64,000 nucleotides of DNA from Pyrrhoderma lamaoense (GCA_002794735.1 NBAZ01000006.1:1240001-1304000); one strand, 5' to 3'; numbered from the stretch's first letter, positions 36,945 through 53,171 are shown. Notes: a model not told the origin generated them from the sequence alone. Translations and numbers: made by a program.

Positions 36945-38919
36945 AGATTAGATCTCACCTCGCGAACGCTGACCCAACCTGTGATGGAGGAAGACCTGGC
37001 CGAGAGGACAGACCGAGGATACACAAAAGAAAAATGGGACAGATAGGGCGTGGGCTTAAGGACGGAGTTGTATCTGGTTCTTCGAGAACAATGGTCACGC
37101 AGACTTCCAAAACTGCGAATCGAGAAAGACAAAAGAGAGGGTGAAGAAAAAAGGAGGACGAGTATGATATATTAACGATGGTTTTTTTTTGCGCTCTTAT
37201 TGGAAACACACATATATTGTACTATTTAATGAACACTAACCTCCCCCCTCCCTTTAAGCCGCTGAGTGGCTGTATAAGTCGCGAGTATATGCCCCAGATT
37301 CCAGTCTCCAATCCCCTTTCCCTTTTTTTCCACTTTTGTCTGTGTTCAAGTATTCTTTATTATTCTTTTTTTTTAATTATCGTTAAACCCTCCTTTCGAC
37401 TTCCTTCTGCCTCTTCTTCTTCTTTATACTCTTGTTTCTCGCATCACACCTCCCTCGGATTTACCTATTATATGTTTGTATGTTTGTGTGTATGTGTGTA
37501 TGTGTGTCCGTGTTTGTTTGTGTTGTTATGCCTTTGTGTCTTGTACTGATGTATGTCTACTGTATTATGACCCCCTCACCCCTCACCCTCACCCGAGTAC
37601 AACTACTTGTGGTGGTATCTTGATATCCTCATTTTTTTCTGATCTATTTAAACTTGGTTTCCTGATCTTGGACACGATATCTCTTGATCAGCTTAACAAT
37701 CCCAACAAGAATCAACCATGCTCCTATAATCAAGAACTGGTTTCCACAGGCGAAGCCATCATTTCAAGCATTATGAACCGTTTCCATCACCTCATTTCAG
37801 TTAGACCAGTACAGTTAGACCAGTAAAGGAGTACGAGTATGAGTACGAGTATGAAACGTCAGCAGACCGGAACGATTGTGGCTCAGGCTCAATAACAGTC
37901 TTAGTCTAAAGAAAGAAAAAAAGAAGATGAAGAGCAAACGGTGTATATAATATATACTTTATCCGAATAGATTGAACCTGAGAAGTTATGAGTTGTTTAG
38001 TAAAGGGTTATTATCCTCACACGATCTCAGAAGTATTCGACTCGTCGAAAGTTTGGGAGGGTGAGAGAAAGAAGGAGGGGAAACGCCCGGGGAGGGAGTT
38101 GGAACTGGAAGGCGAGTTGTTTCGGGATTCGGGTTAATATAAGGGAAAATTAATCAGAATCCAAGGGAAACTGAAGAGAGAGAAAATAAGAAAAGAAAAG
38201 AAAGTTAACTGAGACCAGGAGAAGAAGGGATCTGCGTCAGTTTGCAACCTGAATCTTGATGTGAGTACTAGTATCAAAAGCTCTTTTATTCCTCAAGTTT
38301 CTGTGTGATAAGTTCAAAAAGAAGTTTGACTCTGAGATAAGTTTGATTCAATTTAGCGCGTTGTGTATTAGTATCACTATGACTTTAAATTTTAAGGTTT
38401 CACGACTCGTTGATCATTGGGGGTGAAAGTACCGGTTTCCGATCTCAAGAGTATACAAACCCAGCAGGGAAGCAGGGACATAGAAATAGACTTACACATG
38501 CTTTACGACTTCTTGGGGATACCTGAGAAGGAGACGCCGGTATGTGGACGCGCACCAGGCTCAAGACGGTAAACTTTCGTGAGTCTGAGGGAACGTCGTG
38601 AAGCGCGGTGAGGAGGGCAAGATAGGAGAACCCTCATTCCGTCACCTCCGAGCCGCATACACCTGATGTAGCAACCAGCTACAACGACAGAAACGGGAGA
38701 GACACAGACACTGAGACAGCGAGATATATATGTGCGATCATGTGATCACATAATATGTAATTATACTATTGGTTTCTCTCGGATATGCTGTCCACCTTCC
38801 ACCTCGCATCTTTAAAATATATACTCGCTGAATTCTCTGCACAATGATATGAAGAGGTGTATTGTCACACAGATAGCGCAAAAGAGCCATCGACAAGCTG
38901 GTCTAGCTGAAGGGTAAAA
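36945..38919. other. Gene-free region between GH1 and FunK1
   Basis: About 2 kb. Contains TG-rich microsatellite (37471-37523), TACGAGTATGAG-type repeats (37830-37853) and a perfect 12-bp palindrome ATGTGATCACAT (38740-38751). No coding sequence supported; small frames lack motifs and extend through low-complexity sequence. Confidence 0.35.
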
Positions 38920-40376
38920 ATGAAAACTCAACATGAGCTATTTCTTGATGAAAAGAGGACAATACGTGATTTGGGAGAAGAAGACACTGTAGATACAAGT
39001 ATAGTACCTGCAGTGGGCGAGTGGAAACATGTGGTGAAATGGTATTACCCAATGAGGGATCGTGTTACTGAGACGAAGATGATCGATGATGCTCGAGGGG
39101 TGCTAGAGGAAGTGGACAAAGGGGAGCCCCTATAAAGCTTGCCGATTGTCTTCCCAGGTATCTCTTCACGGGGGATGTGAAGGATAAAGATAGACGACTG
39201 GAAGCATTCATAGGAGTCGAAGAGAAGCGCATCTTACGGATTATCGTCTTCGAACGTCTTGATCCAGTATATACGTTGACTGATACAGAAGAATTCAAGG
39301 AAGCTATTCGCCAAATTGCAGTAGGTGCGTAATTATGTCTTTTCATGATGGAATAGAGAACTGAGTATTGGATAGCTATACATTTCTTGGGGGAAAGTGA
39401 ATTGGGGATAAAGCACCGCGATATCAGTATAAATAATCTCATGTTTCGACGTCTTGATGATGGGTCGGTACAAGGAGTACTAAACGACTGGGATGTTGCA
39501 TCAACTCGAGAGACTGAATCGAGGTCGGACCACACTGGAATGCGGACAGGTACGAGGCCGTTCATGTCTATCGATCTTCACGTGGACAAAGCACCGGATC
39601 ATCTGGTTCGGTTTGACTATGAGTCACTACTTTATGTTCTGTACTGGATTTGTGTTGGATACTCGGATGGAGGGCTACTCCCTGAGGAGAAGAGGCACCC
39701 CAATGCTAAGAAATGGTCAAAGTGGGTGTCAGCAGATGACGATGATGTATGGAATGCAAAGGTAGCTTTCGTGCATCAGATGGTTTTGGACGAAACGAAG
39801 TTTCCAGAACAATTCAGATCCGTAGTCACGTCCTGGATTGATCCGTTGTGTACTTTATTCTCTGAGGGTTACTCGGCTCGAAGGGTTTTTTTGAGCGGAA
39901 GGACTAAGAAGCAAATCAATCATGAGCCCCCAACTACTGCACTTCGACGATATCTCGCTGCTTTGGGGCACGGAGCGCGAACGGGACAAATACCCCAGGT
40001 CGAAAACACTGTTACTTGCACTGAATTTGACGATGCAACTCTGGGTGGACATGTTACATTTGCGAAAATAGGTAGAATTCTAATGACGTAGTTTTGTCTT
40101 TGCTTAACTCTTATAATTTGTAAATTTATGTGTATTTTACTACAACTAGGGAGTAGTGCACATACCCCACCTTGCGATCTCGTTGGCTATGCTTATAAGA
40201 GAATATGTCTCGTCGTCTACAATGGTATAGAAGGGGAGCTTCTCCTGACAACGAGGCATGAAGTAAGCCAGTCGGTAACCTTGATTTTGTTCATTTTCAA
40301 AACTACTTTTATCGCGTTATTCTCTTTTATTCCTGGCACTCTAATACTAATAGTCAATTTTAAGTTAGCTAGGTAA
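38920..40376 (+). CDS. FunK1-type fungal kinase-like protein (short, possibly N-terminally truncated)
   Basis: FunK1 proteins are expanded in Agaricomycetes, with unknown targets. The catalytic loop is GIKHRDISINNLM and the DFG position reads NDWDVAS, normal for the family; then GTRPFMSIDLH and FDYESLLYVLYWICVGY follow. Exon 1 starts MKTQHELFLDEKRTIRDLG and needs one base at 39127-39130 to join GEPPIKLADCLPRYLF and then RILRIIVFERLDPVYTL. The intron near 39328-39400 joins AVGA to ELGIKHRD. A last intron from about 40071 leads to CDLVGYAYKR and a stop at 40376; without it the frame stops at 40091. With about 450 residues it is shorter than typical FunK1 proteins (often over 600), and the usual N-terminal region is missing. 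Confidence 0.75.
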
Positions 40377-40431
40377 CTAGTCGCGAAGATTGTTGTGAAT
40401 TTTCCTTCATGATATTTTTATATGTGTAGCT

Positions 40432-40966
40432 CAGTATATGGGGAGGGGCAATTCTCATGTAAAACTAAAAACAGTGACGACAAGTAAATATGAAAAAATA
40501 CCTACTTTTTCGAGCTGTAAAGGCTCGCTCAATAAATTCTCTAAAATAACAAAAAAAATACCTGTGTGATCTCAAGAAGCTATTCTAAAATCCTATGGTG
40601 CGGATTTTCAAATTTCTAAGTTTAAAGAAAGTTATTTAGTTTTTAAGTTCTAAAATTGAAATTTCTCAAAAAGTAATCAAGAAAAAGAAAATATAAGATC
40701 ATAGAAATCAAGATAAACATTTTAAATTAATAAGTTAGAAGTTACTTTCTCTTAAGAATGTGTGTGTAAAATTCAAGTTATCAACTTAAGTTGTATAAAA
40801 CTGCAATTTTGTCACGAAAATGTGTGACAAATGTGTAAGTAACTCGATTTTTTGTATGATTTTCGCAAGAATATGAGTTCTAATGTAACGCTATTTTTGA
40901 TTATATAATACAATTCTGACTAATAAGCTGAATTTTCTAAATGGGATTGCCCCTCCCACAGTATAT
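40432..40966. mobile_element. MITE-like non-autonomous DNA transposon (hAT-like) with 8-bp target duplication
   Basis: A 519-bp AT-rich block, 40440-40958, with terminal inverted repeats. The left end reads GGGGAGGGGCAATTCTCAT. The right end on the other strand reads TGGGAGGGGCAATCCCATT, so 12 bases in a row are identical and the match continues weakly inward. It is flanked on both sides by the direct repeat CAGTATAT (40432-40439 and 40959-40966). An 8-bp target duplication with short inverted ends is the hallmark of hAT-type elements. No open frame inside codes for a transposase. Confidence 0.65.
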
Positions 40967-42255
40967 CACACAAGATTTTTGTACTTTGATTTATGTGCGC
41001 GAGGAGTTGAGATAGAGCGAAATTGAGATCGTGTGAGATCGGCGTGGCGAACAGGCTCTAAATTTCAAGGTTTAAGGAGATTGAGTTTAATGACGAGGGA
41101 GACTTGCTGGTTTGGGGTCAGCTTAGGCCGCTAATCTTTCGGATGGAAAAAGAGAAGAAGAGAGAGGGAGTTTGAGGGGATTTACGGATTTACACAGGGA
41201 CAAGTCGATGCGTGCATCATCAATATGGAGGGAGGGATTAACATGTCTTCGGGAATTATGGAATACACCTTGTGTTGTGAATTGTAGATTATCTCGGAGG
41301 AGATGCGGTGTATTGTCGAGTTCATCGCAGGGAATATTACGTTAGAAGAGAATCATAATGTTCGGAGAATAAGGAAATATGGAGGTAGTCGTTGAGTGGA
41401 AGGCACTGGAAGGAGGAGAGTGGACACGTACGCAGACTCCGAGTCGCCACTAGGTGGAGCGAGTGAGCGAGTGTTCATGATGACCATTGATGTTATTATT
41501 GTTGTCGTAATCAATCCACTACTTAGCAGATAACAAGTCTTCAATTGCCCAATAATACCATATATGGGTATGTATGACTCCATAAGGGAAGGAGGAACGG
41601 CGGTGTGTGTTTCAAATCTGACCACGTAAGCGGTCCATGTAATAGACAATTGCCAGCGCCACTTGTGCCCAACTCGCTCTTCACCCACAGCCGCGCCTCT
41701 CCCTTCACTCCCAGTCGACAACGCCGACCTGCTCTCCGTCACCTCACGACTGACGTCGTTTCTGCTCGAGTAAGAGACCGAGAGGTGCTTGTGAACTGAC
41801 GACCAATCGACAAACTGACGGCGCCTTCGACGTCTGAGTTAAGACCTTTGTCCGCGCTTTGTCTTGGGAGGGTCCCCGCTTCTGGTCCCGTATTCTTTAT
41901 TGTTCTTCGTATTTGCTTGCTATCATATTCCGTCGGTGTCTACGATTCTTGCACTGCAACGCACCGCTCCCTTTCGTCTTCCGCAACTTTGGGTTATCTC
42001 GACTGTAAACCGCCGAAGCCGGAAAAGACGGCATATACTCACTTAATATTCACTTATACTCACTATCTGTATCTTGCTTCACTTACTTGCTTGTGTCTCT
42101 ATATCGTCGTACACTTACTTTCCTACTCTCATATCCATCCCCATCACAACACACTCACACATAATACTCTATCACCCTCACAATCCATTCTTTTTCACAC
42201 ACATACTATCTACTTCTTCCTCTCACCACCACCATCATCATCATCATTCGTCATC
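40967..42255. other. Gene-free region upstream of the unknown secreted/membrane protein
   Basis: About 1.3 kb. Minus frame 41742-41353 and plus frames around 41605-42250 show no motif. 42090-42245 is a C/A/T-rich leader (CACTCACAC, ATCATCATC) typical of a fungal 5' UTR. Confidence 0.35.
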
Positions 42256-43762
42256 ATGATGAGTGCTCTACCGAGTCTATCCACAATCCTCTCCCTCCTC
42301 TCCCTCTTTACGACCGTATTCGCCCTCGCAAGAGTAGGCGCTGCCGCCTTCTCAGCGAACCAGTCTCATTCCTCTACCTCTTCATCCAACAATCCATCCA
42401 AGTCTTCTCATTCTTCAAAGTCGCGAAACTCTCAGCCTGTACTAAGGTTCCACTTTGACCAGAGGGAGCAGATGGAGATGGCTGCAGCGGCGGAGGAGAT
42501 CGTGAGGTTCAACTTGGCGAATGCGAGGAGTGAAGAAGAAAGAAGGATGTTCTATCAACAGCTGAACAGGGGGAGGATGTTATTGCTTTCTTCTTCTGGT
42601 GCGTCCTCACGCGTGGGTGCGTTCGGGATTGGAAGGAGTTTATTGGGGTATGGGTATAAGGGGAATGGGAATGAGGTTGGGAAGAATGGATACAGGACGG
42701 GGACGGGGCCTGAGACGGGTGGAGACCCGGACCCGGAGTCGGGGTTACGGTCTATACGTGTTTCTACTGCTACGACCACAAGTACGACGACGACAAACGC
42801 AAACGAAAATGGGAATACGACGATGTCAGCGGGTGGTGATGAACGTGAACGTGAATTCTCAGGCATGCCTATGCCTTCCTCAAGTGTTAATGGACACAAC
42901 CCACGCAAGTTTGGGACGCTTTTCCGTATTCGTGAGTAGAGAGTTTTTGTTTCGTCCTGTCTGGTGTGACAATGTTGACTGAATAATTGATATTGATATT
43001 AATTACTTATTAATTTTATATGCGATTATTCTTACTACTGGTGGTTAATTGGTCGATGTGCGTTGTCGTCGTTGCGTTGGTCGTCCCGTCGTGTGCTGCC
43101 TCGGTCCCACTATACGCCTGGTATTCACTCATAGCTTCAACGCCTCCTGATGAACCTATGTCGATGGCGAAACTTATCATGATGAAACATGTGAGTCTTT
43201 CTCTTTCTCTCTCTTTTCGTTTTTCGTCTCTAGTGAATCCAATCCATATTATTTCAATTCCAATTTATTACTGCCCCGTTTCTAACCAACCAACCAATTA
43301 ATATTTTACTCCTACTCCAAAATGTTCCATATATCATTCCATACAATTCCTAACCTATGACTCACACGACTCACGGGTCGCGCGGCCCCCTCCACCCGAC
43401 CTCCGGTTCTTTCTCATCGTACTTCTCTGCGAAAGTTTCTTCAGTGATCACATAATCATTTATTATCTAATCTCATGATTATCTAACCGCGAAAGCTAAC
43501 CGCGAAAGGGGGTCGGTGGTCAATCTTTCAATATCAGTTTACAATTCCCAAATCCTGCTTTTACCAACCTCATCATTAATTTATTCGTTTACTTTAATGT
43601 TCCGTGTTAACGCGATAGAGAAAGACTTGAGCTAACCTAAAACCCTCTCTCATTCTTTAATAGCACCTGGACGAAAAGAGATCACGATCCCAGACTGGGA
43701 GACGGCCGCCTGGACTTCCTTCACTGCCTTCTTCAAGGTCGAGGTTGGTTGAGGAAGTATAA
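42256..43762 (+). CDS. Unrecognised protein with N-terminal membrane/signal segment
   Basis: I do not recognise this gene. The start ATGATG follows a pyrimidine-rich leader. The first exon codes MMSALPSLSTILSLLSLFTT with a hydrophobic stretch, a Ser/Asn-rich linker, a helical part DQREQMEMAAAAEEIVRFNL and EEERRMFYQQLNRGRM, then Gly- and Thr-rich low complexity ending KFGTLFRI. I place introns at about 42933-43134 and 43193-43671. These join PSTPPDEPMSMAKLIMMKH to HLDEKRSRSQTGRR and a stop TAA 43760-43762, in phase. Without the first intron the frame stops near 42939. The helical block and the two joined 3' exons argue for a real gene. Function unknown; about 275 residues. Confidence 0.5.
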
Positions 43763-45482
43763 GGGTATGACTTACAAGGAAGTATGAGCTATCTTATTTT
43801 ATCTTGGTTGCTTTTCACGTTTTTTTTTTCGTTTTTTGGTTTCTGTTTTTATTTTATTTGTGTGTTGGATATGCCTACTTCTTTCTTTCTTTCTTCCTTC
43901 TTTCTCTTTGTCGAGACCAGCTCAGGCGCACACGTACGTACGGGGTAGAGGGGGGGGGGCTCATACGGACTTCTTTTCTTCTTTATTTTTCGATCTTTAC
44001 GCAACACGCAACATCGACACACTTGACAGTTACGCACATGCACACGCATACGCATACGCCTTATACGGGCTCACACGGCTTATATATACGCTTTAACAAA
44101 CGGGAACGCAGGACATATAAACAGACGACTGCACAGACACAGACACACGCACAAGCACAAGCACACAGACACACATTAAAAGCGGACTATTACTCACAAA
44201 TGGACATTTGACACTTTTTTTTATTTACATTTTCTCTAAACTTTTTTCACATCTGTTTTCTTACCATGCAAGCGCATTGTGTACCCCGCCCCTCTTCCAC
44301 CCCTCATTGCAGTCTTTACTCCCCTTCTCGCAATTATCACCGTATGCCCCTTTCTTACTATTCTTCATCCGATATGCTTTCCTTTTTTTACTCTTTTACA
44401 CCGTTACACTTTTACTGATACTTCGTCAGCCTTACTTTTTTTTGTTTAAACTCTGTCCCCCCCCCCCCCATCCCCCTCCTCTTCTTTTTTTAAAGCTTTT
44501 GTTTTAAGTTATTTGTTAAGTTCGACGTTTCGCCTCTGTCTCCCCCCCCTTTTTTTTTTTCTTTTTGTTACTTTTTATTTTATACTTTTGTCTAAGTTTT
44601 CTTTCTTTTTTCTTTCTTTCTTCGCTATTGATAAACTCCTTCTTTTCTTTTCTTTTTTTTCTTTTACTTTTTCACACACTTTTTTTCGTCCCCTTCCTCC
44701 CCAGAGCTCTCTACATACACATTACGCATTACGCAATACGTGTACCGATACACTGACAAAGTTTTGACATGTTGATTACATCTGAATTTTGACTATACTT
44801 TTAACTTCTTTTATCTGAATACCTATAGACGTGTGTGTTTACAATGAGACATTGAGAGATGAGTGTGTGTGTGTGTTCTTTTAGATTTTGGCTAGATGAG
44901 TAGGTTGAGATCAAATCGTAAGTATAAGATGTAAGATGTTAAATATAAGGTTGTAAGATCGTAACAGAGACTTCTGGAGAACTCAAAACGCAAAAGCCCG
45001 AGTAGAGGGTAGACGCGCAATACGAATAAGTTTATGTTTAAGTTTAAGTTTTTTTTTTCTCAAACCGTCGTCCAGAGAGGGAGGGAGAAGTACGAGCCCT
45101 CCTCCCCTTCCTCCGACCCCTCCACACACACACATACTCGCTCGCTCTTTCTTTTTCTTTTTTAAATCTTTACTTTTACTTATTTGGTTCGTTATTTTGC
45201 TAGACGGTACAGTGACGTAAAGACATACACATAAAAAGAGAGAGAGAGAAGGAAAAAGAAAGGAGAAAAGAAAGGAGAAAAGAAAGGAGAAAAGAAAGGA
45301 AAACAAGAAGAAGGAAAGGAAGTGAGTAAAATAGCCGAGAAGAGATTACAAGACCCCAATAGATTTTTTGACTTTTCCTATGAATTTCCTTTCCCTAGAG
45401 TGAAGAGTAAGATAGGACTATCTAAATAGCGAAGGGGGTAAAGGATTGTCGTTGACGTTCGACGTTGTTGTTGAATCAACAA
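43763..45482. other. Low-complexity intergenic region before MCM6
   Basis: About 1.7 kb of pyrimidine-rich and dinucleotide-rich DNA: CA/CG-rich 44030-44180, C run of 13 (44457-44469), T-rich 44560-44690 and a tandem repeat at 45250-45300. Open frames here are long only because of the base bias. No gene supported. Confidence 0.4.
45250..45300. repeat. 12-bp tandem repeat (AGGAGAAAAGAA)
   Basis: About four copies of a purine-only 12-mer in a row on the plus strand, downstream of MCM6. Such purine/pyrimidine tracts may form triplex DNA. Confidence 0.7.
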
Positions 45483-48864
<3,382 letters not shown>

Positions 48865-49228
48865 TTTTGTTTCCCAACACGGTTTTTAGTATTTAGTTGA
48901 GGAAATATGAGGATGGACACGGTCGATGGAGAGATTCAAAAATGTAAATGGACGCGAGTATTAACGCGAATGAGCCGGCCCTAATTTAAAACCACCGATT
49001 ATATAATTCATCGAATCGGCTTGTTCAATTTATTGACAGATTTACATAAAATCTCACCCAACGTCTTATTGTATTCTTGATACTAGTGGGAGAAAAAAAT
49101 GCATGGAGAGTCTTGAGCCCATTTAACTCCAAGAAATTACATGTGATTAGTACAATATGTACCTAAACATATAACGAGATACAGTGCAAAATCTTACAGT
49201 GTATGTGTCACGACAAATGAGAGTAATA
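48865..49228. other. Intergenic region upstream of MCM6
   Basis: About 360 bp between the MCM6 ATG and the stop of the next minus-strand gene. MCM6 promoter and the neighbour's 3' end must lie here. 48950-48970 holds ACGCGAGTATTAACGCGAAT, two ACGCGA words that match the MluI cell-cycle box (ACGCG) used before S-phase genes in other fungi. Confidence 0.5.
48952..48970. promoter_or_regulatory. Paired ACGCGA (MCB-like) elements upstream of MCM6
   Basis: Two ACGCGA hexamers in direct orientation, 14 bp apart, about 90-105 bp upstream of the MCM6 ATG. ACGCG boxes bind MBF-type factors (Swi6/Mbp1) in yeasts and drive G1/S genes including MCMs. A regulatory role here is inferred from gene identity and position. 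Confidence 0.5.
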
Positions 49229-51370
49229 CTAAGCTTTATCACTACATGAGATGCCATTCGTTTCTTGAGAGTATACACTAATGGATAGCTCCGAGTCATT
49301 TGCAGAGTCCACACTACGACTAAGGTTGGACTCGTCTGCATTCATCACCCTGAAAACAGGTTCCATTTTCACCGGTTTACGGTGGGGTGGTCTTACTCGT
49401 TTACCCTTCGGTGGAGCATCAATGATAACTTCTACATTGCGTTCAACCCTCACGTCGATACCTACAACTGATGTCCGAGTTCTGTTGGACTTAAACGGAG
49501 ATCGAGAGCTTTCAATAGAAACCCTGGTATTCGGGCCCTCAAATGAGTGAGTTGATACCGGGGAGCCGAGAGGTGATGAGATTGATTTCTTGTTGACAAG
49601 AATCTTCTTCTTTGGTATCGATGAGTGTTGATATGCCGGTATAGTTAGTGGTACTGGTGGGTCGTATAATGAAGAAGTCAAAGGGAGTTGTATCGGGGTA
49701 TGGAACATTGGAGAAAGAGGGGATGGAGGAGAAGAAGGATTTATGAAGGAGCGAGGTGGGGAAAGTAAGCTTGCACCGAAAGTGTGATGAGACGAGGACC
49801 GGTCTCGATCGCGAAGTAGCCGTTGCTCAAACGTACCATCTTGAATCATTAAAATCAACATATCATTTTTTGTTCAAACAAAAAAAAAACGTACCAGAAA
49901 GATTAAGAATAAGCTTTTGACTAAATATCATAGTCACTGCTTGACCTAAAGTTGTTGCCGCAGACTATAAATTAGGGATGGAGCTATTAAGCTGATTTAA
50001 TCATGAGTTTGACAATATGGTACGATACCTGCATCGCGAAGTTATCACTCTGAAACAATACTAGGTTGAGAACATTGAAAGCTGTGTTTTGATAATCAAC
50101 CAAATGTCCTTAATAGTATTGTGACATGAGAAAAACTAACTTGTTAATGCAAGGAAATATATGATTCCCTCTTCTAGCATCATGCGACTCAAGCAAGTAA
50201 CCTTATAGCTGGAATGTATGGCATCATATAGCTGAAAGATATGGTATGAATGTAGAAACATACAAAATCATGCCCTTTGAAGATATGAACAGATAGTAGG
50301 ACGCAATTCCCATAGCTATTGCATCAAAAATCCTACACGAACGAATTTGAGTACGATCCAGGGAAGATGGGATTTAAAATGCACTCACATAGCAGCTAAA
50401 TAGTGTAGCCATGCAAGCTTTGCCCCGGGTATATTTCCGGAGGTGCAACTTGAATGGAAAATCAGATATGATATCAAAGATCAGTAGATTGAAAGAGACG
50501 ATTATTTCGAATCGATCACTTACTTTTTCTGATAAAGAAATGACCTTCATGTTAGATTAGGTAACATAATGAGGCTCAGTATCAGATCGCACTTCTTTAT
50601 TCTGTGAGACTAATGACAGATTAGAAAGGGAAAGAAATTCAGTTATCTTATCAGGCAGATACCAAATTTTTACTACACTTACCAACACGATGAACAACAT
50701 TCCCCATAATCTCGGGCTTTTACGCAAGTAATAATTAGAATGAAGGACACACCAACGTGGGATAAACTTGACTTACTACGAGAGCTATTACAAATAACAC
50801 GAGCAGTATCCAAAAAACCCGACGCGGCTTTCGTGCTATGGCGTAAGTACTAAAATGGATATAAACGTATGTTTTGGACAACACGATAAAAGAGAATACC
50901 TTACCGAATAGATATGATGACCTGAGATACAAGTGTTGCTAATACTTTATAAAACATAAAATAATCTATCAATGTGTAGATAATGACACCTTACGTTTGA
51001 GAACTGGGGCGATGAGATAGAAGTGGTGACAGGCTTCAGAGCTAAATCCCGTCGCAAAAAAACCGTAGTTGCTTGTCACTAGAGCCGCTACACTTATGTA
51101 GCGTATAAGTACAAAAAGTATGCACGCTGGGCTGATATGACATTCAGGGATAACTCTTATCAAAATTGCTGCCAGGGTTTCATACCTTAGCCTCTTGAGA
51201 GACGATTGTTGTGAATATAATCTTATTTCCCCTGGAATCGTTGAAACAAAGCTGAAGGAGAAAATTAAGCTGGAAGGCTTTCATGGCCTTAGATAGAATA
51301 CTCACTCGAAAAGAGCGATGGCTAGTGAAGAGATGCGAAGGTAAGCTGCAATATCGGCCTGAGAAACCAT
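49229..51370 (-). CDS. DUF6533-type multi-span membrane protein A
   Basis: Basidiomycete family of about seven membrane segments, function unknown. Starts MVSQADIAAYLRISSLAIAL (exon 51370-51306), then DFVSTIPGEIRLYSQQSSLK, matching the family opening of a helix followed by a short loop. Next come LFVLIRYISVAALVTSNYGF, then RRVFWILLVLFVIALVVSQV, then many short exons, among them ATTLGQAVTMIFSQKLILNL. The last large exon (49840-49229) is a cytosolic Pro/Ser-rich tail ending SQETNGISCSDKA. At least ten introns; not all joins could be fixed. A second member lies upstream in the same orientation. Confidence 0.7.
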
Positions 51371-53171
51371 TTTGAATGAGAAAATGACCAGAAATATGAT
51401 AACGAGTGGAACTGAGCAAGGGGTAAAAAGAGTGTATGAAGTTAAAGGGGGGATGCGTACCAGGCGGCGCCTTGGTCGCCTACACAGAATCATGGTGTCT
51501 AGTTTATATCTTGACCCATTCACGGTAACTTGACCGTATCAGAGCATAAACCGGAGTTAAGTGATCCATAGAAGCAGACCGGGAGCACGGGAAGGTTCAA
51601 TGATATTTATTTGACATGACAGTCCTTGACAGGATCGGTTACTGATGGAGAAAAATCCAAGTTAATATTTCCCATGTACGGAAGGATGGCAGCGTATTAT
51701 CTCGTTATGTATCATCTCGAGATGTATCTCACTTGCAGACGTGTGAGTTGAATATAGTTGTGAGAACCGCAATAATTCATGCGATATTATAGATGTTTGT
51801 CATTCATATATTAGTTTTCATCAGAACACAGCTAGCATCAGTAGTAGAGTCACGTACAAGAGCCAATCAGACTTAGGGAGGCATGAGAATCTCGTTGATA
51901 TATGATCATGAAAAAAAGGCTAATTTTCCCAATTACTATTTTAGGATAACTTCCAAGTAGGTGTCACTCGGATGGCGATAAAGAAAATACCTACTAGATC
52001 GACCAATCATAGGGAGAGGGGGGAAAGTGTACACGGAAACTTTGCCATCCTTCTTGGTTGGCCTGATATAAATTAATTGGGCGGCACACTTCGGACTCCT
52101 GTATGAGCATATACATAAGCATGGCTTTCTATTTATGTCTATAGATTTGCTAAGTCTCTTCTACGAACCGACAAGGAGCCCGAAATGTTCGGGAAATCAT
52201 GGAAACCTACTTGCATCAGGTGTGTTAAGTATCGGACCTATACATGATATAATGGGTAGTTGTTCTCTTTATATGTATGTCTTTGTGTCATTCTGTCATT
52301 CTCAAGCTTATAAGGCATCTACTTGAACCGCATAGAAGTAATGATATGATTCTGTGTTTGAAAGTTCCGTAAGTAAGCATCAGAAATCATTAAGCTTTGG
52401 CCCATTTCTTCTTTATCGAGCGTAATGAACCAAATTTGAGATTGAATAATGTTACACTGAGCTCGTTTAAAATTAGTTTTTACTTAGGCCAAGAACTGAA
52501 TGAGGGTATTGAAAATAAGTTTGCTTAATAGGCCTTAAATGATCACGTGCATTGGGTGCGTGACCTTGCCAAGGACGTTTACATGTAAATCTTTTTTCAA
52601 CTCGTTTCTTACACCTTCTGGGTCTTACTGCTGCTACACCTCCAAACACACTTCTGAACAATGCAAAAGGTTTCTCAGGGCCCACAAAATCAAGAAAGTA
52701 GATGATAACTAGAAGTAAAGCTGTGCCAAAGGTTTGTGTTTCATTGAAGCTTGCTACCTCGGTGCTGCGGTCATGTATCCGTCAATTATGAGATTCAAGT
52801 ATAATACATCGGAGTGATGGCTCGCATAATCAAACACATCGTATCGTCTACAGAAATCACACTGCATGCAGCAAACAACTTACAAACGGCAATTTACGCT
52901 ATGATGGCTGCAGTCTGAAGGAGTCCACTGATGAGCATGTTAGATTAATACTAGTATATTCTATTCGTCAATTATTCCAAAAACCATAAATTATCATAAG
53001 TAAGCTACAAACATTATAATATATATATATAAGCACCAAAAAGGTAGTAAATCTCGGTTAACGATCCGAGTATCCGAGTTCTGTGTAAGTCACGGTAGGT
53101 TACCAGTATCTAGGGGATATCTCGTGTGTGTGTTAGCTTTCTCTTATATTTTATTTCAGTACTACAATATG
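51371..53171. other. Gene-free region between the two DUF6533 genes
   Basis: About 1.8 kb with promoter of gene A and the 3' end of gene B. A short AGTAGGT/ACCTACT inverted pair is at 51956-51994. Minus frame 52685-52473 lacks motifs. AT dinucleotide run near 53020-53030. No gene seen. Confidence 0.35.

Noticed and set aside
38740..38751. 12-bp palindrome ATGTGATCACAT as an operator
   Set aside because: Short palindromes of this size are expected by chance in AT-rich DNA, and no promoter element or second copy supports it.
41353..41742. Minus frame of 129 codons
   Set aside because: No motif; it overlaps the presumed promoter/leader of the gene at 42256.
43804..44767. Several long plus-strand frames rich in Phe/Leu/Ser
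   Set aside because: They result from pyrimidine-rich low-complexity DNA; no splice-consistent or family-like content.
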